NCBI GenBank assembly: GCA_963969495.1
Contig: OZ018318.1
Location: 172,988,040-173,052,039 of the forward strand
DNA from: Ceratothoa steindachneri
Lineage: Eukaryota > Arthropoda > Malacostraca > Isopoda > Cymothoidae
Length of the DNA stretch: 64,000 nt
Direction: 5' to 3'
In this document: positions 1 to 11,789 of the stretch, piece after piece
Numbering within the stretch: the first letter of the stretch is position 1
Layout: each line of letters opens with the position of its first letter
Made by a program: the position numbers and the translations under genes
Notes under the pieces: model-generated
Database searches by the model: none
What the model was told of the DNA's origin: nothing
Seen by the model: only the letters and a program-made list of their open reading frames with translations

Positions 1-463
1 TAACATTTCTGAGGCCCTTTAAACTCCACATGAGTCCGTAAGCCTAATTCTTATATTATTGTTTTGTCTAGAGAAAACGTTAACCAAATTTTGGAGGGTA
101 AACTAATTTAATTCATTCTTGTTTATAATAATATTTAGAGTATTGCTGTAGTTAATGTATAAAGGTTGTGTATTCAATGGTTAAAGATAAAATATAAGTT
201 AATTTTGTGAATTAGTGGGCGTTTCTTTTATATCCTTACGTGTTTGGTAACGGCTCTGTTCTTTAAGATATTCCTATAATATCAATATATATTAGACACT
301 CTTAGCACTCTAAGAGATAGAACAAAAAGGAGGGGAATTCTACGACACTAAATAAAAGTGGTGTCAGGTAAGTAGGGTTCTTATCAGAAAGAATTCTACG
401 ACAAGTACCTATGCCGTATAAATTTAATTTATAAACTAAATCACTAATAATTATTGTCTTCAG
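1..463. other. No gene seen; possible retroelement leader remnant
   Basis: AT-rich DNA without a credible coding region. From 359 a TGGTGTCAGG... stretch resembles the primer-binding-site-like leader motif found behind the LTRs of the Gypsy elements later in this window, but no LTR or coding region supports an element here. The end abuts a hAT-like exon. Confidence 0.4.
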
Positions 464-643
464 GAAAGGCAGACGCACCAATTCCTAGGAAAACTCAACA
501 CAGAGATTCACCAGGACTTTAGTATCCATAGAAAGGGGGTGGCCACCACCACAGATAATGGCGCCAACTATGTAGCCGCCTTCACTGCCTTTGGACAGGC
601 CAGCCAGGACCAGGAGGACCTGCCTGTGGACCCTGAATTTTAA
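464..643 (+). pseudogene. hAT-superfamily transposase fragment (exon-like)
   Basis: The frame is open from 440 to a TAA at 641-643. It encodes a peptide containing a TTTDNGANY motif followed by VAAF and an acidic stretch. TTDN-G-N is typical of hAT transposases (including ZBED-like derivatives), where the Asp belongs to the RNase H-like catalytic core. A pyrimidine-rich tract ending in CAG at 461-463 looks like a splice acceptor, so 464 is a plausible exon start in the right phase. Only about 60 residues remain. No BED finger, C-terminal dimerisation domain or terminal inverted repeats were found nearby, so this is an isolated fragment of a transposon or of a domesticated derivative. Confidence 0.6.
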
Positions 644-987
644 AAATCATCTTATCAAGTTTACAAACTCACTGTCGTAGGTTAGCCGAAATTATATTTT
701 ATTATTTTGTTTTTAATTATTATGATAAATAAAAATGGGTTGCACGTTTGTACTACAAGTGATCGCTTCAGGATCGATTTCTAAGATCGCTTTTCTTATT
801 ATTATTCTATTTAATGAAAATAAAGGGGAGCTATCTCTTTAATATACTAAATACTGCTAACACAACTCGTTCAAGGATAATTGAAACACTTAAACCAAAA
901 TAGATTTTTACTGTACATTAATCAAATTAACCAAAATTAATATATACACGTACAAAATACACATAAGGTATTGGTGTTTATCCAGAG
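644..987. other. Intergenic, nothing recognised
   Basis: AT-rich DNA with no convincing coding region or repeat, lying between the hAT fragment and the 3' LTR of Gypsy element A. Confidence 0.6.
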
Positions 988-2232
<1,245 letters not shown>

Positions 2233-2245
2233 TTCCTTTACCCTT
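2233..2245 (-). other. Polypurine tract of element A
   Basis: On the minus strand an AAGGGTAAAGGAA tract immediately precedes TGTAGAG, the start of the 3' LTR. It follows CATCTT, as do the tracts of elements O and C. This is the expected plus-strand priming site of an LTR retrotransposon. Confidence 0.75.
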
Positions 2246-2268
2246 AAGATGATCTGGGAAAGGATGGC

Positions 2269-2286
2269 GGGGGGGGGGGGGGGGGG
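2269..2286. repeat. Homopolymer run of 18 G
   Basis: An uninterrupted G run in the 3' untranslated part of element A. Its length may be affected by sequencing error. Confidence 0.9.
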
Positions 2287-2555
2287 TCACTTGTGTTCTA
2301 CGCTCAGAGCCAAACTAAAATATATACACAAAAGAGAATAGCCGGGTATGGGGAACGCCCTTTCCCTATCACGCTTATCATGTATTTTTTATGTCCACAG
2401 TGCGCCTAATTACAAATTATCAGAAACGATTCTACTAGATACAAATAAAACACCACTAGAGATACCCTTATACATACAAAACACCCCAAAAAATCCTAAT
2501 GCAAGAAAAAAAACAGAACAACTTTGGTCTCGAGATTAATAGTGGTTTAATTATT

Positions 2556-2990
2556 TTAGACGGGGTTTCGGCTCAAGCAGTCAGCGATACAATTCTCAGA
2601 GCCTTTTATGTAAGCTATATTAAATTGGTATTGCATTAATAACAAAATCCATCGCATGAGTCGTTCATTTTTACTCTTGTTTTGCATTAAATACATCAAG
2701 TGGCGGTGATCCTATTCCACGTTAAACTTCTGCCCTATTAAATAAGATTGGAACTTCTGTATTCCAAAAATTATGGCTAATGCTTCCTGTTCTACAGTTG
2801 CATACGTTCCTTCTCGCATCGTGAGTTTTCGGCTGGCATAAGCTATGGGGAATGGGTTGCCATCATCTTCGTATTGCACAAGACACACCCTATGCCTTCT
2901 CCACACGCGTCTGTGCGTATCTAAAATTTCCTTTGGGGGTTGGGCAGACGTAGGAAAGGGGCTGACACTAGTTTTTCTTTTAACAACTTA
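2556..2990 (-). pseudogene. RNase H domain of element A pol
   Basis: The minus-strand frames give, in order, an RTDA...GIGCVL segment carrying the first catalytic Asp, a PIAYASRKL segment, an EQEALAIIFGIQKF segment and a DHR..LMYL segment. It ends in SENCIADCLSRNPV and a stop at 2556. This is the Gypsy-type RNase H order. It is split by a frameshift near 2906 and a stop where ETDH is expected. It follows RT directly and is the last coding part before the polypurine tract. Confidence 0.8.
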
Positions 2991-3900
2991 AACTGAGAGA
3001 TTGCTTTAGGATTCCTTTGACTGGGTCGGGAGAATTTTTCTCTAACAGATCATTAACGGGAGCGACGACGATCACCGCAAATTGTGGAACGAATCTTCGG
3101 TAGAATGAGATGTTCCCCAAGAAAGAACGCAATTGCTTCTTGGATTGGGCAAGCGGCATCTTAGTTATGGCGTCTACCTTATCCTGTTGGGTGGATAGTT
3201 CATTCTTCCCAATTTTGAATCCTAGATAAGAGATGGCCTCATAAGCAAAGTGGTATTTCGACGGCCCCACTGTTAGGCCGTGCTCGCGAAGTCGATTGAG
3301 GGTGTCGCGGAGAGCAAGTAAGTGTCCTTCCAATTTCTGCGTAGCCACGTAGACGTTGTCAAAATAAAAGGATACATCCTTCAAACCATCTACAATTCTT
3401 CTCATCATCCTATTGTAGATGCTCCCAGCGGTCACCAACCCAAAGAGCAACCTGGTGAATTCCATTAGGCCTTTATCTGTAGCAAACGATGTTAACCCCT
3501 TAGAGGCGCTAGCTATTGGTATTTAATGATAAGCCTTGCATAAATCCAGCTCCAATATGAATTTAGCATTATCGAATACGTGTAAATTCTGATCAATTAA
3601 GGGGATAGGCTCGGCATCAAAAATGGTGACGGGGTTTAGCTTTTTGAAATTAACACACATTCTAAAAGTCAGGTCTGGTTTTCGGACCATAACAATCGGT
3701 GAACAATATTCAGAGTTTGACGGTTCGATAATCCCCATTTGGAGTAGATTTTCTACCTCTTTTTCAAAGGCCCATCGCAGACGAAGAGAGGGCAGGTACG
3801 GATTGGACCTGATGGGTTCCTATGTTTTTAACTTGATCACGTGAATAAACTGCTTGGAGCATCCCGGTTTCTCCGAAATGACATCGGGAAATTCTCGAAC
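2991..3900 (-). pseudogene. Gypsy-type reverse transcriptase of element A
   Basis: N-terminal segment around PGCSKQF then GIIEPSNSEYCSPIVMVRKP, followed by NFKKLNPVTIFDAEPIPLID, the first catalytic block ELDLCKAYH (Asp present), FGLVTAGSIYNRMMRR, the active-site box FYFDN (3355-3363 encodes FDN), LREHGLTVGPSKYHFAYE, YLGFKIG, and KKQLRSFLGNISFYRRF. These are standard Ty3/Gypsy RT blocks in order. The second Asp of the usual YxDD box is Asn. Frameshifts and stops between about 3465 and 3523 break it. It lies downstream of integrase, the reverse of the usual Gypsy order. Confidence 0.88.
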
Positions 3901-3916
3901 GGGCGAAGCTTGGGGT

Positions 3917-4812
3917 TTAAATCCAACTCCGGGGTAGATCCTTCATGGGGGAAGGGTAAAGAAGGTAACGGATATCATTATCCTTCTCTACACAGACCGT
4001 ATTCACCACTTGCAGAGGCTCCCATGGGTACAAAGCTTCCATTAGTCCTTTCTCATCCAGATTGACAATGTTATTGACACATGCCCATCGGTGGTATTTT
4101 TTTAGCATATTAATATGGTGCATTTTGGGACCTGAGGGGGTTTCAATTATGTAATCCGCAGGTCCTCGATCCGCAGGTCCTCGGGCTTTTATTACCGAAA
4201 AAGGGCCCTTCCATTGGATAAGAAATTTATTAGACTCCGTGGGTAATAATAGCAATACTTCGTCGCCTGCTTTTAATTTTCGTGACTTGGTTCTCAAATC
4301 AAAATATGTCTGATATTTTTCTAAATTGCATTCCATATTTTCGCGAGCCAACTCCGCGGATTTTTCCAATCACTCTCGGAGTTCGAGGACGTACGCATAG
4401 GAGGATTTGATTTCCTGATCTAACTGGGGGTTAATAAGTAGTTCTTTAATGACACTCATGGGTCCCCTTATGTTACGTCCGTACACCAGTTCAAAAGGCG
4501 AGAAACCTAGCGTCCGCCGGAATCTCGCAGAATGCACAGAGTGCGACGGGGAGGTAAATATGCTATTCAAGAGGTTGAGACTGACAGAGCTTTTTTAACA
4601 CTGTCTTGATCGTACCATTTAATTTTTCGCACAACCCGTTGGCAGAGGGGTGAAACGGCGTGGTGAAAAGGGTCTTGATGAGCAGTAACTTTCCCACGTA
4701 TTCCATGAGTTCCGAGGTGAACTGTCGGCCTCTATCTGAGAGGATATCCTTAGGGAGACCTACCCACGAAAAAATTAAGATGAGGGCTTCGGCACACGAA
4801 ATACTGTTAATA
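3917..4812 (-). pseudogene. Integrase core and C-terminus of element A
   Basis: Minus-strand peptides include KDILSDRGRQFTSELMEYVG (second catalytic Asp region), HPSANGLCEKLNGTIK (catalytic Glu region), a PFELVYGRN block, then a basic KLKAGDEVLLLLP stretch with IQWKGPFSV and MHHINMLKKY, which is the GPY/F-type C-terminal module of Gypsy integrases. The zinc-binding N-terminus and first catalytic Asp are missing. A stop or frameshift near 4370-4600 splits it. It is immediately upstream of RT. Confidence 0.85.
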
Positions 4813-4950
4813 TTGGTTCTTAAGTCCCATTAACGACACTCGGTTTCTAGTTGCTTTAAGGGAGAAAAATTTACTGTAAAAAGAATGCGTCTTTAAGATA
4901 TACAAAATACTCTATGTTAAATGCTCGGAGACATAACGATAGAATTGATT
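4813..4950. other. Deletion junction in element A
   Basis: About 140 bp between the truncated integrase and the 5' LTR contain none of the expected leader, gag or protease sequence that elements B and C carry at this place. Confidence 0.6.
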
Positions 4951-5909
4951 ATTCCAAACGAAATACCTCCACTCGAATCTTGTTTGGAGAGGGGTCGTGA
5001 GTGTAGTTTATTTGCTTTTCAAAAGAGGGCGTTACTTCGAAGAGGGGTGGACGAGTGACGTCACGCGGAATTTACAGTCGGCGTAGGAGAATCAGGAATC
5101 GAAACAAAACGACGATTAAAGAGGCGAGGAGTTGAACGTTTATGACCTTGAAAAGGTTTTCTCAGACGACGGTTGCATATGGCTGTATGCTTTTCTAGCG
5201 ATTTGGTTTCGCTTGTAGAGCTTCTCTTTTGGGTGAGAAATCTATCTTGTTTGGTATGTCAAACTCATATAGGGTAAGATCACATGACGATCTTTGGTAA
5301 TCGAACTGTGCCGATGGTACTTGGAGGTCAAATCACTTGGCGATTTTGGGTAATCGAACTGTGCCGATTATACTTGGTGCACTCTGGTATTGCCCAAGTA
5401 AATGAAAGTCCTTCTTAACTTGCTGGGGGGGGACTATCCGACACGTTCTTCTCGATGTCGTGAAGAAACGAAAAAGTCCTCTTTTTCTCCTCACAACCCG
5501 TTTTATACTTGACTTACCCCCACGGGGTAAAGGGGAGGGGGATAGCAAAGGGAGACCCTAGGGTGCCCTGGCTTTTGGGCCTCTGTTATTTCTCTTCCTA
5601 GACATTTTGAAATTAGGGAAACTAGATCTCCTGTTGAATCGACAGAAGTGGGTATCAATTCAGCCGGGTTGGCGTCTTGTAGCACTGGAAGAGCGTAATA
5701 GGAGATCGACAGCTTAAATTTTTGACTTGTTTGTTTATAAGTACGCCCTCGAAGGGTAGGCATTTTGAGCTGAGGTCAGGAATAACTGTCTCCTAAATTT
5801 ACCATTTTTATCCTACTTGTATGTTATCGGAGACTGGGTAGAGTGACTTAAAGAAACCCAGGTGGATTTTGTTTTCCTTTCATTGGTTTTCTTTGCCATG
5901 AGAAAGACC

Positions 5910-5974
<65 letters not shown>

Positions 5975-6017
5975 TCGCATCTTCTTAACTGCCTTGGTTA
6001 ACTCGTATATTTTGACA
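4951..6017 (-). repeat. 5' LTR of Gypsy element A
   Basis: Direct copy of 988-2232. On the minus strand it starts TGTCAAAATATACG at 6017. The CRE palindrome TGACGTCA is retained at 5056-5063, as is the 53-bp internal duplication (from about 5278). It is shorter than the 3' LTR because the microsatellite is only about 60 bp. Confidence 0.85.
5913..5973. repeat. (TA)n microsatellite in the 5' LTR of element A
   Basis: A pure TA run at the position of the much longer compound tract in the other LTR. Confidence 0.95.
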
Positions 6018-9000
6018 CTCACTATTAAAATTATAATATTATTCACATACTTCTTTTACTTATACAGAAGACAAGCTTGAGGAACTGAATCAATATAAGT
6101 TGGGTATGCGTATGTCATATGCACCGGCTAACTGACTATTCGTAACGCTCTGAGCCTGTGAGGGTACTCCTCTACCACCACCCCACCCTCCCCGCAGAGC
6201 TCATATTTGACCGTGAACCGAACCTGATAGATAATGCGCCCCCCATCTACAACCGGCATACATTCTCTCTCTCTCAGACATGAGAAAATCCATCTGAGAT
6301 TTTTTTATTGCTAGTAGGCAGTGCAATTATTTTCCCAGTGGTAGATTCAAATTTCCCCCCATTTGGGAAATGCTGATCTAGAGTAAAAAATGTTCAACTA
6401 TTTCTTATAAAATTGCGTTTTATAAGAAATGATGTTGAGCTTGTTATTTAAATTTCTGATAAGACCACTAGTAAAGAAACCTCTTCACTTTATCCTAACT
6501 TTGCACTTTTTACAGGTCGTTCCAAATTTTTGACAAATTATTTTCAAACAAATTACTCTGACATTAGGAAGGTACTACATAAATTATATTACGACGTAAA
6601 TTTTTGTATACTACATGGCTAATATAGGGAATGCAAATAATCTTTGTCACAATCACAAATAACAATAAAAATGGCAGAATGGTGCTTTAACAAGTTGCAC
6701 AACTCTCTATATATCGTTTATTTAAGTTTCTGATTTTGGTAAAGTCACTGGTTGAGTTGAATCACACAGCATTATCACCTGCGCAATGTTGAAAAATTTT
6801 GTAATCTACAGATTTTTAATAAGTGAAATTTTAAAAATTAACTTTCCTAAGTCACTTGAATAGTACACAAAAATCAATATTACTAAAAAAATTTCATATT
6901 ATACATATAGTTCAACTCTATATATTTTATAGCATCCTTGCATTATTATTAAGAATTTAATTGGGAAATAACAAGAGATATTAGTAAAAAAAACGTTGCT
7001 AAATATTTATAATTTTTTAAATTTTAGCAATAGGGAAAAAAGTAAGCAAATAATAAAAAAAATTTAATGCAGGATTTCCCGGTTAATCATATTTCATCCC
7101 GGGAAATCTCGTAGATAAAAGGTAGCCAAGATCACGAGAAAACTGTACCCGGGATCCCGGGAAAAAAACTCTAATTTGAGTGAAGGGTAAAAATACTAGG
7201 TCAAGAACGGTAAGATAACAGATTATCTTCTGGTTATAGTGAGGACGCGTTCGGTAGGATACTCTTATTTTTAAAAGAAGGCATTATTAATATTTAAGAT
7301 TCCATATTTAAGGATAATGGAATGATTCTTAGAAAATTAATGTGCCTTTAAAGCCATCAAAATAATTATATTTTTGAGATAAGAGAGTAAGTTGCTATGG
7401 CAAACAAGAACATTTCCCCCCTTGTCGAGGGAAGAAAACGGGCAAATAGATGAAAATAAAGAAGTAGATACTATGACAATATGAATGAACTTGCCAAAGG
7501 ACTCTAAATTGAACGAAATAAGAAATTTCTCCCTCTAGTGCCGAGGCCAGCAAATAGACAACCATATCATGACGAAAGGTTTTGCAGACGTACATTTTGA
7601 ATTCTAAAGTGTTATTCCTACAAATTATTTTAATACACGTTTTCAATGTTTCCGAGCCATCTTATAGGATATTTAATATTAATATAGTCTAGAACATAGA
7701 TTTTCCAAACAATAATTTGGTTAGTTTCGACATTAACAGGCTTTTTAAAAAAGAGCCGGTCGAAGAAGTCCTTAATGAACTGTCCGCACACTTCTCAAGA
7801 TTAGATATTGAATTTCACCCACCTTGATAAAATATTGGCCAAAATTGTGCATTTGTGCGTAAAAGACGATGTTTTACATGCGGAATTAATTTTTATCTAC
7901 AGTTATCTAGCTTTAGAAAGGGTAATGGCCAATACTTTCTAATTTACCTATCTATAAATTCCAAAATGAAATTTTACCTTATATAATATCCGTCCTTTTT
8001 GTTTGATCAAGTTATGTAGATGATTTTTTTCTACTTCTGGTCTTACAAGTATTTCTAAAAATTCGACATCTTTTTTCAAATTCTTAAGACAGTATTAAAC
8101 TCGAATTAGAACAAAATAATTGCCTACTCTTTTTGGACATGAAGATTTTGAGGTTCAATGGCTCATTATTTGATCTATAAACTGTAAAACCAACAAATTC
8201 TTATATGATTCTTTATTAGTTTCATGATAAATCCATTAACATGCACAAAGTTTTGTTTCAAATTCTTCGAGAGATATATAATTTTATTACCTATACTGTT
8301 TCTGAATTCATGAATCCATATGGTTTATTGAAGTGTATTCATGATAGTACTAATGATTCACGAAATAATTGAAAATAAATGTTATAAAGTGAGTAATGTG
8401 TTTACGAATTAGATCCTACAATGCTAAAATTGTATATAAATCTGATACCTATAATAAATGACATACAATAGAATCTATATTAAAGAATTTCCAAATTATA
8501 ATTTCTGAGGGAACTTTTAAATGCAAGAGTTTGTTACAAATATATTAAGGCCCAAACACAAATCTAAAATTTCAATCAATTTCCCTCATTTTTGAATTAT
8601 TCCTCTTCCCCACCGTCAATTTCAAAAGTCTATAACACAAGTCAACACTCTTCTTTCTGACTTTGGTTTTTGTGGTTATTCTTACCCAATTTGTAGAGAC
8701 TGAATTTAAATATGGCATCCAGTTTACTCTAATACATCAGGTATTATATCATATGCTTTTCTTATGATATACTGTATAAATAATTTACTTAGTCAGGATA
8801 GTTTACAAAGTCGTTTAGCTTAAAACCATAAGTTATATAGAATCTGAAATGAGAGATGAAATATAAGATAACATCATCTTTTATTTAATACATCCGGTTA
8901 AGTTGCAAATATAACGGATAAAACAGAAACAATTGTACACAAACTAACATATTCATGTAACAAATCTCCTCTAACGAGAGCATCTGGAGTGTTTTGTGTC

Positions 9001-9039
9001 TATACATCACATTTGGATACGCTAACAGTAGTCAGCTAT
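6018..9039. other. AT-rich DNA, no gene recognised
   Basis: About 3 kb without a supportable coding region; the few frames over 60 codons have no recognisable motif. A group of CCCGGG and TTTCCCGG motifs lies at about 7075-7165. A CT-rich patch at 6264-6280 is the only other simple repeat. Confidence 0.6.
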
Positions 9040-10283
9040 TATGTGTGTGTTCCATCAGCCTTGATATCTTGATGAAATCGCTAGCCATGTTCATCGCTCA
9101 CATCTACAAGATTAGAGGGCTCTTGAAAAAAATAATTTTTCTGCTCATGTTGCAGTCTAAAAGATGAAAACTATCAAGCAATGTCTCCAGTCTCCACCAA
9201 ATTCTTGTTGTTTCTAGCCTTTTTACTTTCAAAAGGTCTTTTTACAACATCTACAAATGCATCCTATGCTTTTTTCTACGTCAGTAATTGACCTAGAGAA
9301 ATTTTGGCATTTCATTAACCTTCTGATTTGTGTCCCATCTAAAACAACAGTTCTTATTTTATCATAACTTAGGCCAGGAAATATTTTACATACGAATTTG
9401 AAACAGTCATCCTGCACATTAAGAGCCTTGTTTCCTTAGTCCTAGTTTAATATAAAGGGGTGGGGAGATGATTTTCTCTCGTTCAACTAGTGTTTAGTGC
9501 ATGATATTCTTCTGTCCAACAGTCAAACCTTTTCTAACTGGCCAGAGTTTCTGTTTCCAATGTTTGTATTTCGCTCGGCTATTCCATAAATACAGGAAAT
9601 ATGCATATTTTGTAAAATCTCCATACTAGCAAAGTAAAAAATTGATAATTTTCAGATGTACACATATGATCCATTTGTGTTCATTACACCCGAGTAAATC
9701 TAATTCAACTTTTACGTGTTTATTGCTTCTTTTCTAAATGCATAGAGTGACCAATAGGAACCGCATCAGGCAAGTTTCTTTACATTATGGTGTAATACAC
9801 ATTTTGGACTTCTTTGAATTCTATAAAATCTCCTCATTCATTACGATCATACTGTGGAGCAACCATCGCTTTTACCAGTCCCGTCACGTCACACGAGTGC
9901 AAAAAATCTTTGTCACTTTTAAAGAATGCTAAGACATCTCTTCCCTGTTCCGATAAAAAGTTACATTCGTTTGTTTCTTCAGCATATTTTTCTTTTCAAA
10001 TCTAGAAACTAACAGTTCTAGACAGACCTAAGTCTCTAACTAAATCACTCAGCTCTCCTTGGTGTAAGTTTTCACATTCTTTGGGTGGTGTATCCACAAA
10101 GTTTGGATCACTTTCATGTTCATGATTTTCATCTGATTCACATGGATCACTTTCATATTCCAGTGAAGGTATTTGTGTAAAAACGGGTACTGGTATTTCA
10201 CCTGAGTGAAGCGCGGGGCGGGACGAATTGCTGAATCCGGATTTGGGTAACTTAATTTTGAAGAGTTTTCTTGCTATAACCAA
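9040..10283 (-). pseudogene. Broken copy of a multi-copy SDEHG/RFHQDI protein family
   Basis: Minus-strand fragments appear in the order of a family I recall as highly repeated in arthropod genomes and of unknown function. They are: an acidic N-terminal part ending GELSDLVRDLGLSR (10283-10002); then FFKSDKDF, a QYDRNE block and PIGHSMHL (about 9950-9720, several frames); then CFKFVCKIFPGLS and GTQIRRLMK (9417-9229); and finally SDEHG, a stop, then RFHQDI (about 9062-9098). In intact members the last motif reads SDEHGERFHQDI, so the stop replaces Glu. At least three frame changes are needed, so this is a dead copy. The family name is not certain to me; a transposon-linked or self-duplicating gene are both possible. 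Confidence 0.6.
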
Positions 10284-10955
10284 AGGTCCTTCTGAGGCAA
10301 AAGTAGCAATAATCTACATGGTTCTTTTGCTCATATCTACTCGTACAATTGGCATTAAGAAATTTTGTGGCTGTACAATCTCTATTGGCAATGATTTCTG
10401 GTTGCTTAGTGGAAAGTATATATTACTTTGTTATAATAATTGATATCCGAATTGTTCTTACAATCAGTAATAATTTATAGGCATAAGGCGGGCAAATTGA
10501 GGGGAAATATGCCTCCAATTTCTACAGTTAAATCCTTTCGCAAAACTTCACAACTATGAAACATCGCTCTATTTTCAAGCATCGATTCACTCGCTTGTAA
10601 CATTGTCAATGAATATAAGAAAACGGTCGAACTTATATAGGATAAGATGGAAAGAAAAGGTGTGAAAGAATAAAACACTAGATATTCCGAGCCTCTACCA
10701 CACTGCCGCCTCTCCCATTACCATGAAGTGAATAAAGGAGGCAAAGGAAGTGAAAAGATTTTGGAATCCCACGCTTCCCTATTCACCTTCCTAAGTCTGA
10801 AATTACTTTGGCTCCTAGGGTGGAATATTTCCTATTCTCGCTCATCGAATAAAGTAAAGGAAAGCCCTTGAAATATTGTAGAGATTAGACACAGATAGAT
10901 TGGAAGCATAGAAATACTGACACGTGACATATGGAGGCAAATGTCTCGGGGTACC
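10284..10955. other. Intergenic, nothing recognised
   Basis: AT-rich DNA between the broken RFHQDI-family copy and the CR1-like LINE, without convincing coding content. Confidence 0.5.
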
Positions 10956-11734
10956 ATGCAGAAACTTGAAGAATTAAAAGGAATAGAATAGAAAGAAATG
11001 GAATGGAGGACGCCGCTGCCAAAACTGAGGACCCTATCTGCACGGGTTGAGCAAATTGCTGATGGAACTGAGTCCAATATCCATCCCCTACCCAGCTTAT
11101 CTAACTCATCGGTTACCACAGCTAGTGCCTCTGCTGTATCTGGGTTTCCGTTGTCTGCTCTAGATGGATCGCATAAGAGTGTCGAGCTGATTAGGTTACT
11201 TATTCGTGAGGAACTTAGAGAAATGAGCGAAAGGGAAAAGCACGAATCTCCTTCATAGTGCGAGAGATTGTCAAGCAAGTGTGCAGGTTTTGATTGGTGT
11301 CCTGTTGACTTTGATAGTGTTGTCTGCATTAGGAGAGAATATGGCCTATACAGGCTGAAATTGGGTGACATGTAAACCAGTAAGTGTCTCATCGATAACT
11401 TTAAGAAATTGGCTAAATCTAAAGATTTCAGCGGAATCTCATTACGTAAGGATTTAACTTTCAAGCAAAGATAAAAATTTTCGCTTAAGAAATCTACCTC
11501 TAAATAAGCCTAGTGCCGCTGATGCAAATATTTCTGCTGCTTTGTTGCCATCTGCCGAGGCTGCTGCTTCTTCGTCATCTGCTGAAAACAATGCGGTTGC
11601 TCCATCCCCTTATTTCCCATCCCATTACTCTTCCGATTCCGTGCCTGCTGATTCTGAAGCCCTATCATTAGCTCCGGCTTGGAATCCTCTCTCTCCGGAA
11701 GCTTGTATTGCTGCCCTTAGCCCGTCTTTACACT
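10956..11734 (+). pseudogene. ORF1-like region of the CR1-like LINE
   Basis: An ATG at 10956 opens a short frame that stops. The same frame resumes at 10998 with LSARVEQIADG, a Ser/Thr-rich stretch and an IREELREMSEREK helix-like segment, and stops at 11258. Another frame from about 11520 is Ser/Ala/Pro-rich and ends at 11734. Low-complexity linkers with a coiled-coil-like stretch fit LINE ORF1 proteins, but no zinc knuckle or other domain is visible, so the assignment rests on position upstream of ORF2. Confidence 0.45.
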
Positions 11735-11789
11735 AGGAGGCATTGTCTCTAGGACTCATATAAATCCTGTAAATAGTGTTTATTCTCTT

